From positions 46,173,920 through 46,237,919 of the forward strand of contig OX104128.1 in the NCBI GenBank assembly GCA_944470555.2: DNA of 64,000 bases. Direction: 5' to 3'. This DNA is from Heterobilharzia americana (lineage: Eukaryota; Platyhelminthes; Trematoda; Strigeidida; Schistosomatidae). Positions within the stretch are counted from its first letter, which is position 1. Each line of letters begins with the position of its first letter. Of the stretch, positions 11,880-22,855 are shown in pieces. Made by a program: the position numbers and the translations under genes. The notes beneath the pieces were generated by a model. It ran no database searches. It saw only the letters and a program-made list of their open reading frames with translations, and was not told the origin of the DNA.

Positions 11880-13900
11880 TGTGGGCACACCTCAAGACTA
11901 TGTTGCTCCACCGCTCAAAAGAGAAATTGGGAAAAACAGAGTTGACAATATACCTACGAAAGTACGCAACCGCATGCGAAACCATGCCAGAGAGTACTAT
12001 AAGTCGAACGACTTTCCATCGCTTGTCACACTCAAAGACACGTACAACACACTCAAGGTAGAAAGAGTACTAGAAGCCGTTAAGCAAGAACACATCAAAT
12101 GTAGTAAAACTAGTGATACAGAAGCACTGGCGAGACTGATGAAAACCCGGACAAGCAGCTCCAGAAATAGTATCCCCAGTTTATTCATAGACAACGGTAT
12201 CCTCCACGGTGGCCCGCTACAAATCAGTGAGTTATTCGGTTACCAGCTTGCTTGCTGCTTTGCACAAGAGGACGAAATTAAAGTCATTGGTGCACCGTCA
12301 ACACCAACTCACTCGATAGGTACCGTGTTCTTCACTCAATAAAACACTTCTCTGGCTACAGCATCACTTCGAACCTCATACAGTGCGGGACCTGATGGAA
12401 TTCCAACCATCTTGTTAAAAAGGGGTGGCGAAGATGTACCTCTGATTCTCTTGAAGCTCTTTAATGCGTCCCTCTCCAGTGGCAATTACCCTGAGAAATG
12501 GAAACTATCATACATGTGTCCCAAGCATAAATGTGGACCAACATCTAATGCAGAAAACTACCGACCTATAAACATCACGTCAGTAGTATCCAGGACTTTG
12601 GAAAAAGGTGATTGTGAAGGAAGTTGTCGACTACATGACAACAAGCCAATTACTCTCACCAGCACAACATGGATTCCTGAAAGACCGGTCATGCGCTACC
12701 AGCTGTCTTGACTGTCTAGACGACGTTACAAGCAAGCGTGACTGAGGCCTAGCTGTAACTACCCTTTTCTTAGACTTCAGGTAAGCACTCGATAAGGTGC
12801 CTCACAAACGCCTGGTCACTAAGCTGCAATCATATGGTTTCCAAGACCCGTTACTGTCCTGGCTTACAACATCTTTAGAGGGTCGCTTCCAAGTAGTAAA
12901 ATTCAGTAATTGCTACTCCTCCCCCAGACCTATACAAAGTGATGTCGTCCAGGGTAGTGTGCTAGGACCAACACTTTTCCTGATCTATGTAAACGATACC
13001 TGCAGTGTTATACGGGGTGGCGTACCTTACCTTTTCTCAGACAACTTGAAGATAGTCTACAGCTTTTCTCCCGCAGCACTGACACAGGGTTTCTCTCGAA
13101 TATAAGAAGATCTAAGGAGAATATTCACATGGAGCGTGACCCGGCAGCTCTCTCCGAACCCAAATAAAAGTGGCATCCTCCATTTCAATAAATCCCACCC
13201 AGAAGTAACACTACACTTGGGTGACATCGCACTTCAGATATACAACACTGTGGAAGACCTCGTAATCACTTACTCCAGAAGTTTGACTTTTACGGAGTAT
13301 GCAGATTCAATAGTTTCCAAAGGCAGAAGACTCATTGGTCTTCTACACAGAAACATACTCACGCCTGAGACAAAACTTATACTGTACAAGGTTATGGTTT
13401 GCTCAATGTTAGAGTGTTGCACGGTTACCCATGGTAACATGAAAGTATCGGACAGAATTCCGGCAGAGAACGTTCAACGAATCTTTACTCGGAGCCTACT
13501 AATACATAACGAAGGATTCGCATACGAAGCAACATGCAAAAAGCTAGAACTAGAATCACTCCGGCTGAGACGCCTGAGGCTCAACCAAACATTTCTTTTT
13601 CACCTTTTATTTTGAAACTCTTGAACGAAATGTGCTATCACTTTTAAATCAAGGCATATAGTCTGCGTAATAGCGAGTACACCATCCCAATAAATAAGTA
13701 TCGCCCAAAACTTCGATGTAGGTTTTTCATAACTTGATACAGTATGCTGTGGAACAAACTTCCCGCTCCTATACGAGCATGTCGATCTCTCCGCCAGTTT
13801 CAACGATTACTTAGTGAATTCCTCCTATCTAACGATTCTCATCAGTTCGTTGGCGGCCGAACCACAAACGGTAATGCCATGTGCAATGGTGCTACTGGCA
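11880..13900 (+). pseudogene. LINE ORF2 reverse transcriptase and C-terminal domain, right copy (active site lost)
   Basis: Frames 11,881-12,342, 12,412-12,711, 12,797-13,105 and 13,136-13,615 cover the linker, RT and post-RT domain. Here motif A reads FLDFR, stop, ALDKVPHKRL, and motif C reads YLFSDNLK in place of YLFADDLK, so the catalytic Asp pair is gone. A run of five A at about 12,602-12,606 (four in the left copy) shifts the frame before the RT core. A stop also follows TSKRD. The post-RT segment differs from the left copy at only two of 159 residues, in contrast with many changes in the RT. This copy cannot make an enzyme. Confidence 0.8.
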
Positions 13901-14915
13901 CCTAGGTTCAAGGGAGACTAACAGCAATGACAAAAATATACAGTGCCGAAAACTAAACGCATTAGTTAAGTTAAAGTCCAATTTCTTTTCAAAAAATGAC
14001 CAAGAATGAACAGGAAGCGGAGTGCGACACGATATGCGACGGTGAACTCAGTGGCTACTTTAACGTAGGCCGCACATAGCGCACGCTTTCCAAACGTGTC
14101 TCGGAGCACAATCCTGCATGGACGTTGGGGGGAGAATGTAAATCAACTAACAGTTAAATTCTTGAACATTTTGCCAACTCTGGGCATAAAGCTAGACCAG
14201 AATCCTTTCTTAGTGTCATTTATCGTGTCAGATGGAGTAGTCCAGAAGGGGTATGCCCTCGACAGTTGTGCACAGCGGAGGCACTGGCAATTCTTCAGTT
14301 CAAGCCTGATCTCTTCGTGCAAAAGAAGTATTTTCAATCTCTCATTTTACCATCGTCTTAACACCTTACTTTTCTCGATTTTGCTATAATTAATTAGTTT
14401 ATTACTATCACCTTCATTATGACCCTTGTCTCGTTCTTCACCTTCTTTGCAACTATCTACCAAGTGGGCACTCAATGTTTGCGTTTCTTGTCTACCAACA
14501 ATTTTCACTTTGTCAAACTCCTTGCCTTCCTCGATATTTCTACTGTCTTATTACGCAACTACTTTGTATTCTTGATTCGGTTTTTTGTAGCACTTGGTTA
14601 ATGATGTATTTATACCCTACCGTTTTATAATGGACTGTTATTTGCTTATTATATATATAAACACGATTGTGCAGCTTTGAAAATGGTATCGAAGAAAACA
14701 TTTTCCTTGCTGAATTGTCTCTTCTCCACGACTCAATGGGCATGTTTCGTACTCCGATGTAACCCACATTTCTTCATAACCTAACTGATCTCACGACTTA
14801 ACACCTATTTCCTAAATTTCGTCTCTTAAAATAGTCTCTCTGCTCCGGAGTAATATAAGAACTGTCTATCGGTGCATTTTCATAGCACGTGACATGTTTT
14901 AGTATTTATTTTTTG
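13901..14915 (+). other. Long non-coding 3' region of the CR1-like LINE (right copy)
   Basis: About 1 kb between the degraded end of ORF2 and the AT-rich 3' end. It contains open frames of 97 (14,096-14,389, +), 60 (14,419-14,601, +), 75 and 64 codons that are identical to those in the left arm (415-1,430). Identity is due to near-perfect arm identity and does not show coding. I see no domain in any frame. Confidence 0.5.
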
Positions 14916-15094
14916 TTATTATTATTTATTTTGTTTGGCATGAATAACGTTACTTAACGTGTAGCTTCGCTCTGTACACAATGGTGGTTTCTCATCACCA
15001 AACTGATTAAACCTGTGGATTCGTTTGTATTCGTGTAAACTATGTTGCATGTAATATGTATGTTACACAATTCTAGACGCTTTGGATTTCGCCG

Positions 15095-15925
15095 ATGTGA
15101 TTTATATCGAATGTCACACAAACTGGAAGATCTACAGATGAAAACTAACAATTCCGCAGAAGACGCATGGAAGACGGGACTTCAAGTGAATGTAGGGAAG
15201 GCAGAGGTGATGAATACACTCAACCAACAGCAGCATCAATAATGAGCACCAGTCACCATTAAAGGGTGAAGCCCAAATGAAGTTGTCGCTTTCACCTACC
15301 TACCTGGGCAGCCTCATTTCGACTACAGGCGGTGGCACAGATGAGGATGTCAAAGCCAGTATCGGAAATGCAGTGAGACAAATATCCTTTCATTAATATG
15401 AAATAATCAGTGTAGAGATCTACTGCACCCAGCATAAAGAACAAGATCAAGATTTTCAACACCAACGTCAAGTAGGCTAATGCTTTTATGTGATGGTTGA
15501 GAGACTTGGTACGTTATGAAAGCACTTTAAAGAGACTGCAGGCGATCATCAGCAGCTGCCTACGCTCGATGATGATCAGATTTACGACCGGAAATAATGA
15601 GTATCAAGGAAACCTGGCAACGAGCCAACGAAGTGTCTCTCACCCAACAGATGTGCCAAATAAAATGAAGATGATTTGGCATACACTGAGAAAGCCGACT
15701 GGGGACGTCACGCGCCTGGCCTCTGGTTGGAATCCAAAGGGAAAACGATAGGTTTGTCGTCTGAGCGGAGTGTGGCGTGCAGGAGGCCATGTGAGGAAGA
15801 AATAAGAGCTTCTGCGCAGTCTTGGAGCGGAGTTGAAAGGACTAGAGAGAAGAGAGTGAAATGGCAACGTGTTACTGAAGCCCTGTGTTCCACTAGGAAC
15901 CCAGGGAAGAAATAACAATAAATAA
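15095..15925 (+). mobile_element. RTE-like LINE, 3' fragment
   Basis: Conceptual translation across frames gives the post-RT region of RTE-type LINEs: TGLQVNVGKAEVM (15,165-15,210), FTYLP with SSTTGGGTDEDVKA-like text (15,285-15,360), then IKNKIKIFNTNVK (about 15,435-15,475), SSCLRSMM, MIWHTLRKPTGDVTRLASGW (15,670-15,728), and a C-terminus ending in TRNPGKK then a stop at 15,913. The 3' tail is a short AAT-rich tract. The same domain occurs on the minus strand at 28 kb and 45 kb. It is heavily frameshifted and 5' truncated, starting just after the position of the RT active site, about 180 bp beyond the CR1-like element. Confidence 0.78.
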
Positions 15926-16590
15926 TGATGAACCGATACGGGTTCTTTGGGCTCATCATAAGATTTTGACCCTTTTTGTTTTGATCGACCTCTTGTTCAT
16001 CACAGTGTAACACTCCATCAACACGTTACAGACGAATGTGCACCAAAACCTGACTCCACTGTGACTCAAATTTCTGGACGATTATAATGGCATCGAAAAT
16101 CTGGAAAGACAGTAAACTCCAGGAGGTCAACTCACCTATTAACTCTCAGGTAAACATATTCACAATAATGCTATGAAACGGACTTCTCTAGCACTTCATC
16201 TAACAGTGAATATACGTCCTTGACAGTGCTGCATACCTTAACGTGAACAGTATGAAAAACTCAGTGCCATTGGTCCGCAGTTCCTTTCTCAAGTGTTCAT
16301 TCCTTTACACCACAATGTCCAATTCTGATGGCGTAAATCTCTACCGCTGTGAATGATAGCACTTGAACAGATATTCACTTGGATTTACGTGATTATGTGG
16401 AAACTTACAGGTTCCCAACATCGTCAGTGTGGGTTTTTCTGGTTTTTTAAGCTATAAACATAAGAATCAACGGTAAAATAGACGTTTATATAGCGTGACG
16501 GATCAAACAAGTAGGCTGCCTGTAACGGAAATTTAGAGTTTCGCGCGACGTTGGTGCCGCTAAAGGTGAAAAAAGAAATTATGACTGAAA
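15926..16590. other. No gene recognised
   Basis: The frame at 16,424-16,645 (minus) overlaps the family A repeat and has no motif. Nothing else is supported. Confidence 0.3.
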
Positions 16591-16594
16591 ACAA

Positions 16595-16830
16595 TCCAAA
16601 CTTCGACACTCTGTATACGCTGAAAAGTTGCATTTTCTTGTTCATTTTATGACTCGTGTAATCTCCTGATGTTTTTAATCTAATTTAATGACTTCCATTC
16701 TGTACCATTTAGATCCCGTAAAATCTTGTACATTTTCCGACATATATCGATGTGATGATGCCCGTAGACTGGCTTCTCTCATGTTAACTTACTAATATGA
16801 GCATGAAGTATTTATTTATTTATTTGGAGA
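16595..16830 (+). repeat. Dispersed repeat family A, second plus copy
   Basis: Homologous to 10,720-10,945 and 22,670-22,855: CTGTATACGCTGAAAA, CTGATGTTTTTAAT, CCGTAAAATCTTGTA, CGACATATATCGATGTGATG, CTTCTCTCATGTTAA and a tail of ATTT repeats (TATTTATTTATTTATTTGG at 16,809-16,827). An ATTT-type tail is consistent with a 3' end made by a LINE reverse transcriptase. Confidence 0.68.
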
Positions 16831-19800
16831 CCCTCCCATCGTGCGAAATTTTCTGTTTCTTGTCAAGTGGCGCTCAGCGTCTCCCTCGAGTAGTAGAATT
16901 CGCCTTCTTTGTGCGATAACCACTACGAGAACACTTTCGGAGACCCCCTCCTTATTGGTTTGACTTACTGGATCCCAGTGATAAGTAGTCGATAAGGAAC
17001 CTCACTCCTGAGGCCATCTGACGATTAACAGGCGTTGCGTAACTTGCACACTGTAGCAAAGACCGGGAAGAGATTCCTCTTATGGTGTTTGTGCGCTGAT
17101 GACCGCATCAAACACTGCCAAGGAGTGGTGGCTGCCGCCCAGAAAAGTTTAACTCTGAGTGTTTTCTGCTAGTAAATGACGCCTAGTTGGAGGGTGGATT
17201 GGCTTTTGAGGCCCCCCGTGATCGCAGTCGAGTATCATCACATACGCGAACAAACTATGGAGAAAGTACTGGGTAAGAAGATAAATGCCGCATGCAGATA
17301 GCCATAAATGTGATTTCTTCCTGGTGGAATGAAAAAGAGTCAGGATGTCATTATTCAAAGAGTGCATCAAGGTTATCAAATGGTTGTTTCTCCACTTTTT
17401 AATCCCTATTGTGGGAAGACAGTCGATCCGTAAATGACTGTCGTTCTATCCTGGCTTCAAAGGACCTGATAGGAATAAAACTGTCATTCATAGTCCTTTA
17501 ATTCTGTTGTCAAATCGATATGACTTTCACCCTTTGCCTACAGGATGGTGGTGACGAAAAGGTGACTTTTTTGCTAATTCAGCCTCCATGCTTAGAAGCA
17601 GTAGAGTACAAGTTTCTCTTTGGTTGACCAGTGTACAGAATACTTAAAAAATGATAACCGAATGGGAAGGGTAAGTGGGTTGTGAATGAACTCACCACTG
17701 TATAACGAGTGCCAATTTTACAAATGTAGGGCTCAAAAGTCTGAACCACACCTGCAGAGATAGTTTTACAAGACTGAACAAGTCTTGAGTAGATATCTAG
17801 CCTGCTGCGTTTGCGGCTGAAATTCCCCGTAGGTTTTTTTAAGACTGATACCACAACCAGCGTCTACTGAGTGGGAAAGCGGCTGCCTGGAGTGTCTCTG
17901 CGACTAGATGCGACCATCGAAGGTCTTGTTTTTCTTCAGTATTCCACGGAGTTTCCATCGGGCACCATCGGTCATCAGTCTGCTTTCATGGTTCCATCGG
18001 AAATCCAATCTTCTCGGTTGGTGATTTTACACGCTGAAGACAAAAGAAAGGACTACAGAAGAAAGCTTCTGAGGTAGGTCATTAACATATGTTTTAAAGA
18101 AAGAGACCCCGTTATTGAACTGAGGAGAAATCCTCCTGGACATTCCATCTCTCTAGACACTGATGACTCCTAAACCAACGACCATGCATTCATGAAGATC
18201 GTCAGCTGAGAAGCGGCGTGTTGATCGTGATTTTCTTTAGTTCATCGGCCAGACGGCTGTAGCAAACACAACCAAACTATCCAGGGAAGTTTGGATAAAT
18301 TGAAACAGTTTTGCCCCCATGGCCAGCAACGCTCTTTCTCATACCTACTGTAGTGACCAGAATCCACTTACTCAGGTCCAAACTCCAGAAACAACTCGGC
18401 GGTGTCAGAAAAACTTCTGCGTTCTACCGTATAGTTCTGGAACTTCCCCGAGTGGCGCACATTCAAAAATCGGATCAAAAATATCAAAAATGAGACTCGT
18501 GATAAATAGGTGACAGATTTGTAGCAAGCCTGTGCTACTACTAAAGCGACATTAAGTTGTATCAAAAATTCAGAAATACCTCAACAGTGCCGTTGAGTAA
18601 CTATACAGTTCAAGAGCATTATACAATAAAAATGGTTCAACGACCGCAGTTGTCGAGCACCTGAACACTTTTCCCCGATGACTTCTCGACTCAACACAGC
18701 ACGCGGGGGTAGTCATTCCTTGTCTGTCGCGAACATTCACCTCCCAGTTTCGCATTTTTCATGTTCGATATTTAACCTTGCCGACGTTTAGAAAAAAAGG
18801 GGGACGAACCTAAGCCGCTGTCTCCTAGCTGTTTATTAGACCATAGTTTTCTTGGTCCTCCAGAGACGATCGCAAGAAAAGGTACCGCAGCCATAACCGC
18901 TACGTGTTCTTACAGAATTCACCAGTTCCAATTTTTTAACTAATGATTCTTTAATTATTTGAGTGTACAAGGGGGAAAATCAACAAGTGGTCGCACGTAA
19001 GCCAACAACGTGCTAAATGACATGGATGCTTGACTTTGTGCCTTCCGTTTAGGGTGTCCGCCAGGACGTTGAAGGCCAGCCTGAAAGGTGGATCACGTCT
19101 AAACCACGGAAGAATAGGGTGCTCATATGGACATTCATGTATAGCTGACGGCAAACTTTTGGGGACCGCAAAAATGAGTGGTGAGGTTTTTGAGCAGCAA
19201 AATATTTTGTTTACCGAAAAAAGCAGTGGTCTCACTGACTGCAGGGTTGGCATCCGCCACAGTTAAATTTTCCCCGGCTTGTTAACAGAGAACTCATGAT
19301 GTTTCTCTGGATCTCTTGAATCCTCCTGATTCACTATCAGTGTTCTCGCTGACATTGGCTGTCTCTATTTCACAATTGCCTACAAAGTCGGAATAAGTAA
19401 AGAAATTCTCGGGGTTATTTCTAGGATGATATACTTAGCCAATACTCACGTAGACGTGGTACATTTTTTTAAAGAGAATGGCTTTTCAGGCCCTGTATTT
19501 TTCCCCTCGAATTTCCACTTTCCTCAATATAATTTCCCTCGATGTTTGGAGATCATTTTCTTGACATTTATTTTATTTATTTAGAACAGAGTAGCGGTTA
19601 CCGATATTCCGTTTGAATAATTAGAGATTCAAAGAGCTCTCCTAGTTTTCATTCCTGTCAGCAAGGTGAAAATTCTGTAATCCTCTCTAAAGAACCTTTC
19701 AGGATTCGATGATAGGTCATCTCTTCGTATCGAAAACCCAAGAAACCATTTGCATCGGGCATTCCAATCCTTCATGGTATCTATGATGTTTGCCTAGAAC

Positions 19801-22500
19801 TTCTGGGTATTCTTTCATGATTTGCATCCTGACAAACTGTGATGGCTGAACTGCTGGGGGGTCGTTATCGTTCATACATGAGCGACGAATAACTTGGTGA
19901 GCAACATGCATGAGGTATATTTTTAGAGTGAATATATTCAGTCTTACGGTCGAAAATACTAAGTTCGAAATCGCATCTCTGATACATTACCATAGATGGC
20001 CTAAATTAGCGCTTTTCTAGGTGGCAAACAAACCTGAAAGCTTGATAATCAGTAGTAATATGCAGTTTAGTAATGGATAGATGGAAACATCTCAATGTCT
20101 ATTCAACTAACAGTGGTTCTTTTTGGGTTCGCGAATATTCCTATTCAATTACACCTGCTTCAGCACCCTTAAATTCAAATAACATGTTGGTAAGTTGGCT
20201 CCAAGCAACAAAACCATAATCACCACAGATTTTTGTCGTCTGTTCATCTGCCCTCAGTAGTGTTCTCGTATAGGCGGCTCAGTTCAAAAACATAACTAAT
20301 GTAAATATGCTGCCTCCAATCAGATTATCTAACTTTTTCCCCTCTACTTCTCTCAGGCCATATAAAATCAGTCGACGCTCCAAAAAGACAGTATTTCCTT
20401 TTACTTCTGAATGTATGGGCTGAACTTTCGCGCTGCCTACAGACAAAGAACAGCATAACATCGGTTCACTAGGCAAGGTCTCGTCAAATGAAGTAGTGTA
20501 CAGGCATATCTGGACCTTCAAAAACCCAAAAACCTTCACCCCTAGCACATACGGGCAATATTCACTCACAATAAGGCTACATCGAAAAGGATGCCGTCAT
20601 CTGTCTGGAGAGAAATATAGACTCTGCCGACGGTAGGTAACTTATCACAGCCCACGCCTGGATTCGATCAAAATATTGATCAAAATATTGGGGCTTCTAC
20701 GCAGTGTAATTATACTCCCTAGTTTGCAACATTTGTGACATCTAACTTGGCAGAAAGAGAGAGTATTTCAGGATTGAAATTGGTCATATGAACAGAAATA
20801 AAGCTGGCTGCGTTGTTACTAAGCTAAATCTAACCAGTCTTGCAAAGAATTCTGTGCGCCATTACTAACTAATCAGAATCACCGAAGGTACGATGATACG
20901 ATAGAATGAAACGAAAACGGAAGGGCTTTTCTTGACGTGGGCCAGAAAAGATTAACAAAATTGGGACAGAAGCAACACTGGATACTCATAAATTAAATGT
21001 TACCTGGGCTAACTAACTACGAGAAGCTGTTAGCGTTCGCATCGGGTAACAGATGGGGAGTCTTACAAAAATTAACTTATGCTCATACCACCCAATCAGT
21101 ATTCTATCTGCAAAGTACTTGCGGGAATAGCTGAGTTATTAAGCGTGTTAGGCCAGCTGTTGATATCTTTTCGTCCAGCCTGTAGGTCGGAAGGCAGGTA
21201 GGCGCGTTGTTGCGAGAGGTGGGTAGAGCACTGTGAGTTTAGTGGTGGCCACAAGAATCTGAGCGGGAAAATAGGACGAGGAAGAGGCGAGCCGACAACT
21301 CAGCAAGTACCAAGATGCTTTAAATGTATGCTTATTTTGGAGCTGTCAGTAGTCGGTGGCGAGAAGGTGCACCAAAAATAACGTAATCTGACACCATGTC
21401 TTTAGGTAGTTGACAAAGTGTAAGTGGTGTTTTCTGCACGTGGAATATAATGAACTTATATACACTGGTTCCCTCTCAAAGCTACTACGATGCACCCCAG
21501 GTATAGAAAGGTTTTAAGAATCTTATAATGGAAAAACTATGTGGTCAATCACGCATACAAACATGAAAATGTACATAAAGTTCAAATAGATCTAAAAGTA
21601 TGGAAACTTCTCTCTTTTCCCAGCTGGTCTGCGTGATGATTCCCTCTCCTACATCTGCTCGTGCTTCTTCTTCCTTTTTTCTTTTACGGAAACAGCTCGA
21701 TGATGACATCCAATGCTGAATTTCAATCTGGACATATCTACTAAGTGGAAATAATATCTACTGTTTAACTCCATGAATTACTGGACTGCTCCCAATCCTT
21801 CTCGGTTTCTGGAACATCTTCACAATCAACTCATCAGCTGGTCAGGATTCTTCTTGCGACGAACCGTCTAAAGTTTCCCAACAGCCATAGTGGCAAAAAT
21901 ATCCTAAACAAATGATCAAACGAGAGACCAATATACCTATTGGCTCGGAATATGACTTACCTGCAGTAATTCCACACTACATGTTCTATAGTACTCTGTA
22001 TCAAGTCATCTTTTTGAGTAAAAGTTACCATGCATCAAATGCAGTTCCGAATGATGCTGCTTACGCTAATATGAACGATGCCTGAAGTCCATATATAACT
22101 GCTGCCGTTTGGACTAATAACAATCTCAACGTCTACCTTCATCTACTACTAGAAGTACTCCCAGTGGAATTATTGTATACCACCTTCCAACCACATGGTG
22201 AAGTGGAAATGCATGGATTTAGACACTCACCTTGGTTATATAACTGTGGATACTTGCTGATAATCCAGATCGTATAAATAGGCCCTTTGTGGTTAGCAGA
22301 GCTAAAAACTGGAGGACTTTTTAGCGAATTGCTTGTTTATGTTACTAAATAAGAAACTATGCAAGCGGACTAACAACGTCGTCTAGTTATAACGCAAACT
22401 TCGAACATTGCGCGCTTTTGTCGTTGACAGTGGAACCTATCTGTGTAATGACAGATGGAAATCCATACCCGTCACTTGATTTGCAGCAAGTTTTAGTAAG
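16831..22500. other. Gene-free stretch, unclassified sequence
   Basis: Open frames up to 100 codons occur (18,951-19,253 minus; 19,030-19,266 plus; 20,279-20,569 minus) but they show no domain, and the two at 19 kb overlap on opposite strands. A direct duplication of a 12-base unit (GATCAAAATATT) lies at about 20,667-20,690. The sequence between 16.9 and 19.3 kb is less AT-rich than the rest and may contain old repeats. Confidence 0.35.
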
Positions 22501-22554
22501 TTCATGCATATCAATAACTTGCTATGTGAGTTATATTATTCCCGGCACTATTCT

Positions 22555-22855
22555 GTAAACTTTCAAAATCATCATTTTGACGGTGCTTGTGAACTAGTAT
22601 CTGTCATGTTAAATTCATTATATGGGAATGGGAATTTTTATTATCCTCACTTTGACGTACTGCGTATGCTGAAAGTGGTATATTCTTTGTCCCCTAACCA
22701 CTATCTGATGTTTTTGATGGAGTTAAACGACCTCCTCTTTGTACTACTCAGGGCCGTAAAATCTTGTAGACTTTTCGACATATATCAACGTGATGGTGCC
22801 TGTAAACTGGCTTCTCTCATATTAAATTACTAATGTGAGAATAAAAAAATGTTTT
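22555..22855 (+). repeat. Dispersed repeat family A, copy with a duplicated terminal block
   Basis: The last block (22,775-22,855: TGATGGTGCCTGTAAACTGG, CTTCTCTCATATTAAATTA, GTGAGAATAAAAAAATG) matches the other copies. A related version of the same block precedes it (about 22,575-22,645: GACGGTGCTTGTGAACTAG, TCTGTCATGTTAAATTCATT, ATGGGAATGGGAATTTTTATT). The unit is therefore present about twice, roughly 200 bp apart. The 109-codon open frame 22,504-22,833 lies across this repeat and is not a gene. Confidence 0.65.

Larger units (their letters stand above)
10951..14915 (+). mobile_element. CR1-like non-LTR retrotransposon, right copy (5' truncated, inverted duplicate)
   Basis: This is the reverse complement of 415-4,379. 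Paired positions add up to 15,330-15,333 along the whole length, so only a few single-base indels separate the arms. The copy starts inside the 5' part of ORF2, lacks ORF1, and ends in AT-rich low complexity (TTATTATTATTTATTTTG) near 14,915. A 5' truncation with a shared 3' end is usual for LINE insertions, but the near-identity and a shared frameshift also fit an inverted segmental duplication or an assembly fold-back. Confidence 0.85.

Noticed and set aside
18951..19266. Overlapping open frames on both strands (100 and 78 codons)
   Set aside because: Opposite-strand overlap in a less AT-rich patch is expected by chance; no domain in either.
20279..20569. 96-codon minus-strand frame of protein-like look
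   Set aside because: No motif, no neighbouring exon with fitting splice phase, no second copy. I could not support it as a gene.
22504..22833. 109-codon plus-strand open frame
   Set aside because: It lies across dispersed repeat family A. Other copies of the repeat do not keep the frame.
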